From Candidatus Aalborgicola danicus (lineage in GTDB: Bacteria > Pseudomonadota > Gammaproteobacteria > Burkholderiales > Burkholderiaceae_C), in NCBI GenBank assembly GCA_016703945.1, contig JADJBC010000038.1:1-11474 (forward strand): a stretch of 11,474 bases of DNA, in the 5' to 3' direction. Below, in pieces: positions 1 to 6,601 of this stretch (positions are counted from its first letter, which is position 1; each line of letters opens with the position of its first letter). The notes beneath the pieces are model-generated. The model searched no databases, was not told where the DNA came from, and worked only from the letters and a program-made list of their open reading frames with translations. The translations under genes were made by a program, and so were the position numbers.

Positions 1-238
1 GCCACGCACCAGAGTCGTTTGCCGTTCCCCATGTTTCAACTATCCACATCACCGTTGTTTGAAACGGTTTGACGAGTGAGAAGACGATAAAAAATATAGC
101 TGACGCTATTAGATGCTGCTGAGCCTTGCTCGTAAATGCGTTGTTCGCTGCACAGTTTCCGAAAAATCTCCATAGCGGAAAAATTGCAAGTTCAAGCAGC
201 ACATACGGAACATACACAACGGCTGCGCAGAGTTGCAT
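1..238 (-). CDS. Probable membrane protein, truncated by window edge (partial)
   Basis: On the minus strand a frame stays open from position 325 to the window edge, with an in-frame stop at 326-328. The only ATG in it is at 238. From that Met the product has two strongly hydrophobic stretches, at about residues 4-26 (contains VVYVPYVLLELAIF) and 42-57 (contains LIASAIFFIVF), separated by a short polar loop. This is the pattern of an inner-membrane protein, and the C terminus runs off the window. No good ribosome binding site precedes 238, and codons 239-325 also read plausibly as protein, so the true start may lie upstream and be lost by a frameshift or disruption. I do not recognise the family. 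The coding call rests on the open frame and hydrophobic periodicity only. Confidence 0.4.
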   Translation of the reverse strand, partial: MQLCAAVVYVPYVLLELAIFPLWRFFGNCAANNAFTSKAQQHLIASAIFFIVFSLVKPFQTTVMWIVETWGTANDSGAW

Positions 239-889
239 TCGGGTAAAGCCAAGTTCAGCCGCTTCTGATGCACTTCGTCCAAAACTGTCCCCGATAAAGG
301 GAGTGAAGGAGATGGAATTTCGCTTCTATGGGTATGTCCCACACTACAAGTGTCGTGTATAGGGTCGTGAAAGATGGAAGACTATCAATACCATCGCGAG
401 AAGTGTCGCCGCTTGAGCCAGTCGAGCGACGCGATGCAGATGGCTTGACTCAGGCGCATTGTGACCAAGAAGAACAGCTGTCATGGTTGCCTCTTAACTT
501 TGTAAATGATTTAATTAATGTAAAACAACAATTAAACAAAGTCAAATAGTAATTCATAAGCCGCAAATTTTTCGCTTTTAAATCGGGGAGTGGCTGTCCA
601 TCTCGAACGAAGGTGCGACTTCATTGGAGCGCAGCGAATGTCAACTACCAGCCCATCGCGGATGCTCGGTTTGACGAAGTGCTCACTACATAGCGGCCCG
701 TCGATCCCCGGTTGCCAATGACCGGTTTGGGGGAGCCAGATCGCAAATCTCTACTACCGCTGTGCGTCTATGGACTAAACCGCTCGCGCGGTAGTGCCCA
801 CTCCAGCGCATGTAGATTGCGCTAAGCACCTGTGTGTGCCTATGTTGTGCAGTGAGGCAATTGGCCTCGTTTCACACAGGAGCACAGCC
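239..889. other. Gene-poor stretch left of the IS91-type unit
   Basis: No convincing gene is seen. Short open frames on both strands (for example 328-549 plus) lack a good ribosome binding site and recognisable sequence. Positions about 490-575 are markedly AT-rich (tracts of TTAATTAA type), unlike the GC-rich genes nearby, which suggests old non-coding or foreign DNA. From about 580 the composition becomes GC-rich again, so the left end of the IS91-type element probably lies between 580 and 890. I could not fix the boundary from sequence alone. A short stem-loop lies at 753-795. Confidence 0.5.
753..795. repeat. Inverted repeat (8-base arms) upstream of the recombinase
   Basis: ACTACCGC at 753-760 is exactly complementary to GCGGTAGT at 788-795, with a 27-base loop. 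It lies about 95 bases before the start of the recombinase gene, where the end of the IS91-type element or its promoter region would be. There is no T-run after it, so it is not a typical intrinsic terminator. IS91-family termini often carry short hairpins, which makes an element-end role possible but unproven. Confidence 0.3.
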
Positions 890-1765
890 ATGCAATCACC
901 CAACCATCCGGTCTCACCCTTGCGCCTACGCATGCTCGAAGACATGCGCATGCGCCAGCTCGCACCCAAGACCCAGGCGGCCTACATCCGCGCCGTCTAC
1001 AAGCTTGCGGCGTTTACCAAGCAATCCCCCGACGTCGCCAGCGCCGAAGACCTGCGCCGGTTCCAACTGCACTTGGTGGACGCAGGAACCTCCCCCATCA
1101 CACTCAACGCCACCATCACCGGGCTGACGTTCTTTTTTGACGTCACGCTAGGCCGCCCCGACGTGATGGCCAAGATGCAGTCGGTCCGAGTGCCCCTAAA
1201 GCTGCCCACTGTGCTGAGCCGCGAGGAAGTGGCCAGGCTACTGGGCGCGGTCGGTCACATCAAGCACCAGACGGCGCTATCAGTTGCCTACGGCACCGGG
1301 TTGCGTGTCAGCGAAGTGGTGGCCCTCAGAGTGACGGACATCGACAGCGAGCGCATGACGCTGCGCGTGGAACAAGGCAAAGGCCTCAAGGACCGGTACG
1401 CCATGCTCTCACCGGTCTTGCTGGAGCGCCTGCGCGTGTGGTGGCGCGTGGCACGCGCACAGGGCAAGATGCTTGACGGCGGTTGGCTGTTTCCGGGCCG
1501 GGACCCCATCGAGGCGTTGACGGCCAGGCAACTCAACCGGGCCATCCATGACGCTGCGACAGTGGCAAAGATCGACAAGCGCGTCTCCATGCACACCTTG
1601 CGCCACAGTTTTGCCACGCACCTTCTGGAGCAGAAGGTCGATATCCGTGTGATCCAGGTAATGCTGGGCCATAAGAAGCTGGAAACCACCTCCAAGTATG
1701 TCCAGGTTGCCACCGACATCTTGCGCGAAGTGCTGTCTCCGTTGGAGACGCTGCAGCCTGCATAG
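890..1765 (+). CDS. Tyrosine recombinase/integrase associated with IS91-type transposase
   Basis: A complete 291-residue tyrosine recombinase. The N-terminal SAM-like core-binding domain (about 10-95, with QLAPKTQAAYIRAV) is followed by the catalytic domain. All active-site residues are visible: R139 in GTGLRVSE, K164 in GKGLKDR, H235 and R238 in HTLRHSFATHLL, H261 in LGHKK, and the nucleophile Y270 in SKYVQV. Family knowledge: these enzymes cut and join DNA through a 3'-phosphotyrosine bond, and this subtype often sits directly upstream of IS91-family transposases. I chose ATG 890 because AGGAG lies 7 bases upstream; the frame is open to 794 but the extra 32 residues are unlike the family. 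Its stop is 9 bases before the transposase start, implying co-transcription. Its exact role in transposition is not established here. Confidence 0.9.
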   Translation: MQSPNHPVSPLRLRMLEDMRMRQLAPKTQAAYIRAVYKLAAFTKQSPDVASAEDLRRFQLHLVDAGTSPITLNATITGLTFFFDVTLGRPDVMAKMQSVRVPLKLPTVLSREEVARLLGAVGHIKHQTALSVAYGTGLRVSEVVALRVTDIDSERMTLRVEQGKGLKDRYAMLSPVLLERLRVWWRVARAQGKMLDGGWLFPGRDPIEALTARQLNRAIHDAATVAKIDKRVSMHTLRHSFATHLLEQKVDIRVIQVMLGHKKLETTSKYVQVATDILREVLSPLETLQPA

Positions 1766-1774
1766 GCAGCCTCC

Positions 1775-2987
1775 ATGGGGCCCGGTGCCCTGGAGGTTGC
1801 GGATATCTTTCGCGCCCACGGGCCAGCCTTCCGTCTGGCGCAGCGCTCTCACCTGAGCCTGGGTCAGCTCAAGGTCATGTCAGCCATCGAACAGTGCCGC
1901 TCTGCGGCACTGGGGGGACACGTGCTTCATTGTCCAGGCTGCCAACAGATCCAAGTGTCCTACAACTCCTGCCGCAATCGGCATTGCCCCAAGTGCCAAG
2001 CTGCGGCAGCCAAGCGCTGGTTGGAGGCTCGAGAGGCTGACCTCTTGCCGGTGGACTACTACCACGTGGTCTTCACACTACCCGCACCGATCAGTGACAT
2101 CGCTTATTACAACAAGGCCGTGGTCTATGGCCTGCTGTTTGAGATCGCCGCTGAGACACTGACCACCATTGCAGCTGACCCCAAGCACTTGGGCGCTCAG
2201 GTGGGGGTGACGTTGGTGCTGCATACATGGGGTTCGGCACTGACCCACCATCCCCATGTGCACGGGATCGTGCCCGGTGGTGGCCTGTCCTTGGACGGTC
2301 AGCGCTGGGTGTCCTGCAAGCCTGGTTTCTTCCTGTCGGTGCGAGTGCTCTCGCGATTGTTCCGGCGCCGGTTTCTGGAAGCGTTGGCACAAGCGCATAG
2401 CCTGGGCAAGTTGGAGTTCTTTGGTGACAGTGCAGGCCTGGTCGATCCACGGGCCTTTGCGCAGTGGCTGGCGCCACTGCGCACCTGTGAATGGGTGGTC
2501 TACGCCAAGCGCCCGTTTGTCGGGCCGCAAGCAGTACTGGCCTATCTGTCGCGCTACACGCACCGGGTGGCGATTGCCAACTCCCGCTTGGTGGCGCTGG
2601 ACGAGCGTGGCGTGAGCTTCCGATGGAAGGACTACCGGAATAAGGGCGACCCGGACAGGCCACGCCATAAAACAATGATCTTGAGTGCCGATGAGTTCAT
2701 GCGCCGTTTCTTGTTGCATGTGCTGCCCGGTGGGTTTCACCGCATCCGCCACTTTGGGCTGATTGCCAACCATGGGCGCGCAGAGAAGCTCGCCCGTGCT
2801 CCGGGAACTGCTCGGCGTTGCGCCGGCGGTCATCACCGAAGCCTCTGAGGTCGGCTCTGAAACTGAAGTGGATGGGGTTCGCCCGACCTTTTTTTGTGCG
2901 CACTGTGGCGCGGCAATGCTCGTCCTTGAAACCTTGGTGCGGGGGCAGGCCATTCGCGCGCCACCGCCAATGCGGGTGCAACTATGA
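1775..2987 (+). CDS. IS91-family HUH/Y2 transposase, frameshifted near C terminus
   Basis: Rolling-circle transposase that nicks and transfers single-stranded DNA. Domains in order: an N-terminal zinc-binding region with C53, C56, C66, C71 and C74 (HCPGC then SCRNRHCPKC); the HUH metal-binding motif H161-V-H163 in HHPHVHG; and the Y2 catalytic pair Y257 and Y261 in AYLSRYTHR. As read, the frame departs after codon 342 and ends at 2848 in unrelated sequence. Removing one C at 2801-2802 restores a family-like tail (RARELLGVAPAV...) to the stop at 2985-2987, giving about 403 residues, a normal length. The coordinates span this repaired reading. The catalytic core lies before the break, so function might survive, or the extra C may be a sequencing error. 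It begins 9 bases after the recombinase stop with a weak ribosome binding site, consistent with coupling. Confidence 0.88.
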
Positions 2988-3101
2988 CGCACTGCCCAAA
3001 AACACTTGGTCCTATTACAGGCCGACTTTGCATCCAGTACAGCTGGAGGGGATAGGTGTTGCCAAACAGTGCAAAAGTGATCTGAAGGGCCTGCATTCAC
3101 A

Positions 3102-3175
3102 CCGCCGTTTCCTGTTTCCCACCCGCCGTTTCGTCTATGTGAACCTGGTGCGCGAGCAATGGGGCCCGCCGTTTC
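3102..3175 (+). repeat. Three 10-base direct repeats CCGCCGTTTC
   Basis: Exact copies of CCGCCGTTTC start at 3102, 3123 and 3166. The start-to-start distances are 21 and 43 bases, close to two and four helical turns. Copies 1 and 3 share further similarity downstream (TG, then TTCC). They lie 115-190 bases after the transposase stop, where an IS91-type terminus is expected. Evenly phased iterons suit a binding site for the element's own transposase or recombinase, but this function is inferred. Confidence 0.5.
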
Positions 3176-3413
3176 TGGTTCCTGTTGCGCTGTCTCGCAT
3201 CCAATCGCCATAGGCTTGTAGCTGCCTCGCGCAGTGCGGGCTCTGGCCGCGGTTTCCTCCCTCGAGGCTTGTACGACGCCCACCCTTTACGGTGATCGTG
3301 ACACCATCGGCACGCCTGCACGGGCGGGCATCCTACAAACCTAAACTATTGGAGTCGTAGCCAAAGGGGGTCACCAGATGGACGATCAGCCTCCCAATCT
3401 CCCTCTTTCATTG

Positions 3414-3430
3414 TTGATAACATATTTATC
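3414..3430 (+). promoter_or_regulatory. Dyad GATAA-N5-TTATC with possible -35, upstream of the 3447 gene
   Basis: GATAA (3416-3420) and TTATC (3426-3430) form an exact 5-5-5 inverted repeat in an AT-rich patch ending 16 bases before the ATG at 3447. TTGATA (3414-3419) overlaps it and could be a -35 hexamer, but I see no good -10 at the right distance. The layout fits an operator for autoregulation; such a short dyad could also be chance. Confidence 0.25.
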
Positions 3431-3446
3431 GGTAATAGAATCAGCC

Positions 3447-4004
3447 ATGCCCTCGATCCAAATCACCTCCGTCAAAGACCTCGACGCTCTGGTGCAGTCG
3501 ATCCGCGCCTCGGCCCACCGCACCGTGCGTTCACTGCACGACATACTGGCCAACGAAACCGACAGCCTGCAGGTTCTGCGGCTGATGAAGTTTTCTGGGA
3601 TTGGGTACCACCCCACCGAAGACCGCGCGCTCAACATCATCGAGCAGATCAACCAGACCCTCACCTACATGGCCAGCGCAGAGGCGGCGCGCTGGGTCTT
3701 GCAGCGTCACCCGCAACTCCAGGGCCTACGGCTCAACCTGGGAACCCACCGGGGATTTGATATAGAAAGTTTGGGGCCAGGCTTGGTCGTGGCTGAGGTC
3801 TTCGCCGCCACGCATCCCCACAGCAATGACAAAGTGCGCAAGGATGTGAAACGGCTGGTCGAGCAAGCGCCGAACGTGCCTTACCGCTATGTCTTTTTTA
3901 GTTGCCCTGAGTTCAAGATCCTCAGTCGGCAAGCCGCATTCGAGCGCGATGGGGTTGAGGTTTGGAGCTTGCCCGGCGACCGTTTGCTCAAGGCGACACC
4001 ATGA
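3447..4004 (+). CDS. Unrecognised 185-residue protein, possible PD-(D/E)XK-like fold, coupled to integrase
   Basis: I do not recognise the gene by name. The N-terminal half is helical and charged (VKDLDALVQSIRAS, RALNIIEQINQTL). The second half has a pattern seen in PD-(D/E)XK-type nucleases: GFDIES (103-108), a short turn, then a strand LVVAEVF (113-119), followed by NDKVRKDVKRL (127-137) and a strand RYVFFS. E117 would be the metal-binding acid, but the usual lysine two residues later is Phe; K129 or K132 may substitute, as in families with a migrated lysine. ATG 3447 is preferred to the in-frame ATG at 3378, because the 23-residue extension is proline-rich and unlike the rest. Its stop overlaps the integrase start as ATGA (4001-4004), so the two are probably translated together. 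The nuclease idea is tentative. Confidence 0.6.
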   Translation: MPSIQITSVKDLDALVQSIRASAHRTVRSLHDILANETDSLQVLRLMKFSGIGYHPTEDRALNIIEQINQTLTYMASAEAARWVLQRHPQLQGLRLNLGTHRGFDIESLGPGLVVAEVFAATHPHSNDKVRKDVKRLVEQAPNVPYRYVFFSCPEFKILSRQAAFERDGVEVWSLPGDRLLKATP

Positions 4005-4970
4005 GCGGCCTCTTGCTCCTGGAACCAGGTGAACGTCGACTGCTGACAGCGCCCGAGTTTCAACGCCTGGCTGACGTACCACCCGAAGCCCAGTGGTTTG
4101 CCAACCTGGACAGCGCCCAGACCCGGCGCGCTTATCAAAACGACCTCAAAAGCTTCATGGCATTCACTGGCATCGTGAAACCGGAAGAATTCCGCACGGT
4201 GACTCGTAGCCATATTCTGGCCTGGCGCGCCGACTTGGAAAGCCAAAAGCTTGCTGGATCCACAATCGGCGCAAGCTCGCTGCCCTCGCCTCTTTATATG
4301 AGTATCTGTGCGAAACCAATGCAGTGACCCACAACCCGGTGAAGGGGGTGAAGCGGCCCAAAGTGGACAGCTACGAAGGTAAGACCCCGGCGCTGGGTGA
4401 TTCGCAGGTGCGCCAGCTGCTGGATGCGCCACCGGCCGACACTTTGAAAGGCAAGCGGGACCGGGCCATTTTGTCGGTCTTGCTGTACCACGCGTTGCGA
4501 CGGGAGGAACTGACCAAGTTATTGGTAAAGGACTTCAACCACGAACGCCGGGGGTTGCGCATTTGCGGGTTCAGGGCAAAGGGGTCAGGTTGCGCTACAT
4601 CCCGACGCACACCAACACCTTGCGGCTGGTGACGGAGTACCTGGAGGCTGCAGGGCACGGGCAGGATATGGATGGGCCACTTTTTAGGCCCATCGTGAAT
4701 CCGCGTGCTGGCCATACCAGAACGGCTTTAACGCCTGGCGGGGTCTACCTCGCCGTTGTCGTGCGCTACATGAAGCAGCTGGGTATCACCGGGGAAAACA
4801 TGGGGCCTCATGCTTTGCGCGCCACGGCGGCGACCAGTGCGCTGGAGCACAACGCGGATATCGCCAAGGTGCAGGAATGGCTGGGGCATGCCAGCATCAG
4901 CACCACGCGGGTCTATGACCGGAGGGGGTCGAAACCGGAGGATTCGCCGACTTTTAGGGTCAGTTACTAA
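4001..4970 (+). pseudogene. Tyrosine recombinase/phage-type integrase with two frameshifts as read
   Basis: Three overlapping frames together encode one integrase of about 323 residues. The N-terminal core-binding domain is in the first frame (SAQTRRAYQNDLKSFMAFTG). Restoring one C after 4267 joins it to RRKLAALASLYEYL in the next frame. Restoring one G in the run 4550-4554 joins that to the third frame (HLRVQGKGVRLRYIP) through to the stop. Catalytic elements are all present in the repaired product: Arg in HALRREEL, Lys in QGKG, HALRATAATSALEH, WLGHASISTT and the nucleophile Tyr in TRVYDRR. It is clearly different from the IS91-linked recombinase and is likely the integrase of the adjoining island. 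Either it has decayed or both indels are homopolymer sequencing errors; no in-frame substitution stop is seen. It is preceded by an ATGA overlap with the 3447 gene. Confidence 0.85.
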
Positions 4971-5020
4971 TGCCACAAAACCGGCTTTACTTAAACGTTC
5001 TTTTTTTTCCTTTTTTGTCC

Positions 5021-5057
5021 TTGAATTTTCGTTTTTTGATATGTAAAGTTAATTTAC
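5021..5057 (+). promoter_or_regulatory. Candidate sigma-70 promoter with dyad over the -10, driving the defence operon
   Basis: TTGAAT (5021-5026) and TAAAGT (5044-5049) are separated by 17 bases, each matching four of six consensus positions. The region is very AT-rich with T-tracts (5001-5016) upstream that could act as an UP-like element. An exact inverted repeat GTAAA-GTTAA-TTTAC (5043-5057) covers the -10. A repressor bound there would block transcription, and the first gene downstream may encode a ribbon-helix-helix protein. A ribosome binding site AAGGA (5066-5070) lies 9 bases before ATG 5080. Confidence 0.45.
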
Positions 5058-5079
5058 GTACAAACAAGGAAATAAGAGC

Positions 5080-5497
5080 ATGAAAACGCAAATATCAGTT
5101 CCAATTGAAACCGACCAATTTCTGGGTTTAGTGGACTTTCTGCGCAGCAACGGGGATGCAAGGGATCCCGTCATTGCCATAGCGGACGCAATCGACTATT
5201 GGATTGAAAACGCCAGCTGGAAGCCCGAACTGCTCACCAAAGCGTGTCGCGCGGCTACCAGTGGAAAAGTCTGTTTCTACCTGACGGCACAGAAATTCGC
5301 ATGCAATACAAAGGTGCTTATTTCTACGCCAACGTCGGAAAACCGACGAGCCCGTCTACAACGGTAAGCCCATTTCACCGAGCACGCTTGCCAACACGAT
5401 TGCGGGCAGTAGCAGAAACGCCTGGCGGGATCTCTGGGTTAAGCGCCCAGGTGATGCGGACTGGTGTTTGGCGGATGAGTTGCGGCCTCAAAAGTGA
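5080..5497 (+). pseudogene. Possible RHH plus RAMA/DUF4357-like DNA-binding protein, two frameshifts as read
   Basis: As read, the coding signal passes through three frames. Adding one A at 5239-5241 and one A at 5339-5342 gives a single protein of about 139 residues ending at 5495-5497. The N terminus (MKTQISVPI, then helices around FLGLVDFLR and VIAIADAIDYWIE) resembles a ribbon-helix-helix fold. The C-terminal half (GYQWKSLFLPDGTEIR, YKGAYFYANV, NGKPISPSTLANTIAG, RNAWRDLW) resembles the RAMA or DUF4357 domains, which are found with restriction enzymes and methylases and are thought to bind modified DNA. It is the first gene of the operon, has a good ribosome binding site, and is followed 7 bases later by the next start. 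A role as operon regulator or modification sensor is inference. Both breaks lie in A-runs and could be sequencing errors. Confidence 0.6.
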
Positions 5498-5504
5498 GCG
5501 CTGT

Positions 5505-5780
5505 ATGAATACGAAGCACGCCGCAATCCGCGCCCAGCAGCGCTGCATCCCTCCCCTCGTTGACCGCTGGCTTGATGAGTTCGGAGAGGAAGACCACGAC
5601 GGCCACGGTTTCGTCCGTCTGTATTTCAGCCACCGCAGCGTACGGGAGATGGAACGTGCCCTTGGCTGTCAGCCGGTTTGCCTATTCAAACGCTACCTGC
5701 ATGCGTACAAAATCGAGAGCTGCGCCGATGGCGCGACGATCACAAAAGGCTGGCGGACTCGCCGGATTCAAAGAAGTTAA
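5505..5780 (+). CDS. Small DUF4258-like protein (91 residues)
   Basis: Begins at ATG 5505, 7 bases after the stop of the RAMA-like gene and 36 bases before the first methylase gene, so it sits inside the operon. The N-terminal pattern KHAAIRAQQRCIPPLVDRWL, followed by a central strand region (FVRLYFS) and a C-terminal ITKGWRTRRI, resembles DUF4258, a small basic family related in shape to RelE/BrnT-type toxins. I see no antitoxin partner, and the same pattern occurs in many uncharacterised stand-alone proteins. No signal peptide or membrane segment. There is no strong ribosome binding site, so translation may depend on coupling to the preceding gene. Family assignment is moderate and function unknown. 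Confidence 0.6.
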   Translation: MNTKHAAIRAQQRCIPPLVDRWLDEFGEEDHDGHGFVRLYFSHRSVREMERALGCQPVCLFKRYLHAYKIESCADGATITKGWRTRRIQRS

Positions 5781-5816
5781 GCTGCACCCAGTTATACACA
5801 GGGACAAGACAAAAAT

Positions 5817-6488
5817 ATGGTTGAAAAAACCTCCAAGAACCTCGTCAAGTCCAAACAACGCGTCGCCGACCACGGCGAGGTCTTCACGCCCGCATGGATG
5901 GTCGAGGCCATGCTGGACCTGGTGAAGGACGAGACCGAGCGCATTGACTCCCGCTTTCTGGAGCCCGCGTGCGGCAGCGGCAACTTCATCGTGCAAATAC
6001 TCAAACGCAAGCTTGCAGCGGTAGAACTCAAATTCGGCAAGTCTGATTTTGAGCGGCAGCATTACGCATTGTTGGGGCTGATGTGCATCTACGGCATTGA
6101 GCTGCTGGTCGACAACATTGCCGAATGCCGCGCCAACGTGCTGGATGTGTTTGCCCAGTACCTCAACCTGAATGAGTCTGATGACCTGTACCTGGCCGCA
6201 ACGCATGTGCTTTCAGTCAATTTGGTGCACGGCGACGCGCTGACCATGCGCGCCATAGACGACCAGCCCGTCAAAGATCGCCCGCCCATCACCTTTGCCG
6301 AATGGGGCTACCTTGGCAAAGGCAAGTTTCAACGGCGTGACTTCCGGTTTGACGTGCTCACCGGCTCGTCAAAATATAGCGAGGAAGGTTCACTGTTTGC
6401 CGATCTGGGCAAGCATGAAATTTTTACACCCATCAAAACCTACCCGCCCATGACGGTGCGCGAGTTGGCTGCTCTACAGGGAGAGTGA
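5817..6488 (+). CDS. DNA methylase-like subunit with SAM motif but no NPPY
   Basis: A 223-residue protein of the N6-adenine methyltransferase type. VFTPAWMVEAML (22-33) is the usual lead-in, FLEPACGSGNF (47-57) is an intact SAM-binding motif I, and VHGDAL (137-142) fits the following strand. The expected catalytic loop (D/N/S)PP(Y/F) is absent. At the equivalent place the protein reads FDVLTGSSKY (178-187), which lines up with FDVIIGNPPY in the next large gene. The product ends soon after, with no helicase or target-recognition domain. It probably cannot methylate alone and may pair with the NPPY-bearing protein encoded downstream. Family knowledge: similar short proteins are annotated as restriction endonuclease subunit M. 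AGGGA lies 12 bases before the ATG, a weak site; the gene is followed 2 bases later by the micro-ORF at 6491. Confidence 0.85.
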   Translation: MVEKTSKNLVKSKQRVADHGEVFTPAWMVEAMLDLVKDETERIDSRFLEPACGSGNFIVQILKRKLAAVELKFGKSDFERQHYALLGLMCIYGIELLVDNIAECRANVLDVFAQYLNLNESDDLYLAATHVLSVNLVHGDALTMRAIDDQPVKDRPPITFAEWGYLGKGKFQRRDFRFDVLTGSSKYSEEGSLFADLGKHEIFTPIKTYPPMTVRELAALQGE

Positions 6489-6490
6489 AT

Positions 6491-6601
6491 ATGGTCAAGA
6501 TTGATTTGAGGGGCACGATCAACTCGTATTTCAATACCGTCAAATTCGATGGGATTAGCATGCATTCGAACATGCAACCACTGCAAGGCAAACAGCCATG
6601 A
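6491..6601 (+). CDS. 36-codon micro-ORF between the two methylase genes
   Basis: ATG 6491 follows the methylase stop by 2 bases and is preceded by a purine-rich AGGGAGAG sequence (about 6477-6484), a good ribosome binding site. The frame encodes MVKIDLRGTINSYFNTVKFD... and ends in TGA overlapping the next start as ATGA (6598-6601). The fit of both junctions suggests it is translated, either as a small protein or as a leader that couples the two methylase genes. It could also be a remnant of a longer reading frame. I do not recognise the sequence. Confidence 0.45.
   Translation: MVKIDLRGTINSYFNTVKFDGISMHSNMQPLQGKQP

Larger units (their letters stand above)
753..3175 (+). mobile_element. IS91-family element with tyrosine recombinase partner (approximate extent)
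   Basis: Two adjacent genes, a tyrosine recombinase (890-1765) and an IS91-type HUH transposase (1775-2987), match the two-gene organisation I know for several proteobacterial IS91-like elements. IS91-family elements move by rolling-circle-like transposition, have no terminal inverted repeats and make no target duplication, so the ends cannot be read from flanking repeats. The span given runs from the hairpin at 753 to the third CCGCCGTTTC repeat and is a working estimate; the right end could extend to about 3360. The transposase carries a late frameshift, so as read the element may be inactive. Confidence 0.6.
2988..3446. other. Intergenic region: IS91-type right flank and promoter region of next gene
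   Basis: No supported gene. The left half is GC-rich and holds three CCGCCGTTTC direct repeats, probably inside or at the right end of the IS91-type element. The right half (about 3390-3446) is AT-richer and carries a dyad and a possible -35 hexamer just before the next gene. Open frames across this region are shadows without recognisable product. Confidence 0.5.

Noticed and set aside
328..549. 73-codon plus-strand open frame in the left gap
   Set aside because: No ribosome binding site, no recognised sequence, and it runs into the AT-rich tract; treated as chance.
2078..3283. 401-codon minus-strand open frame opposite the transposase
   Set aside because: It lies antisense to an IS91 transposase with intact catalytic motifs, and its product has no recognisable domain.
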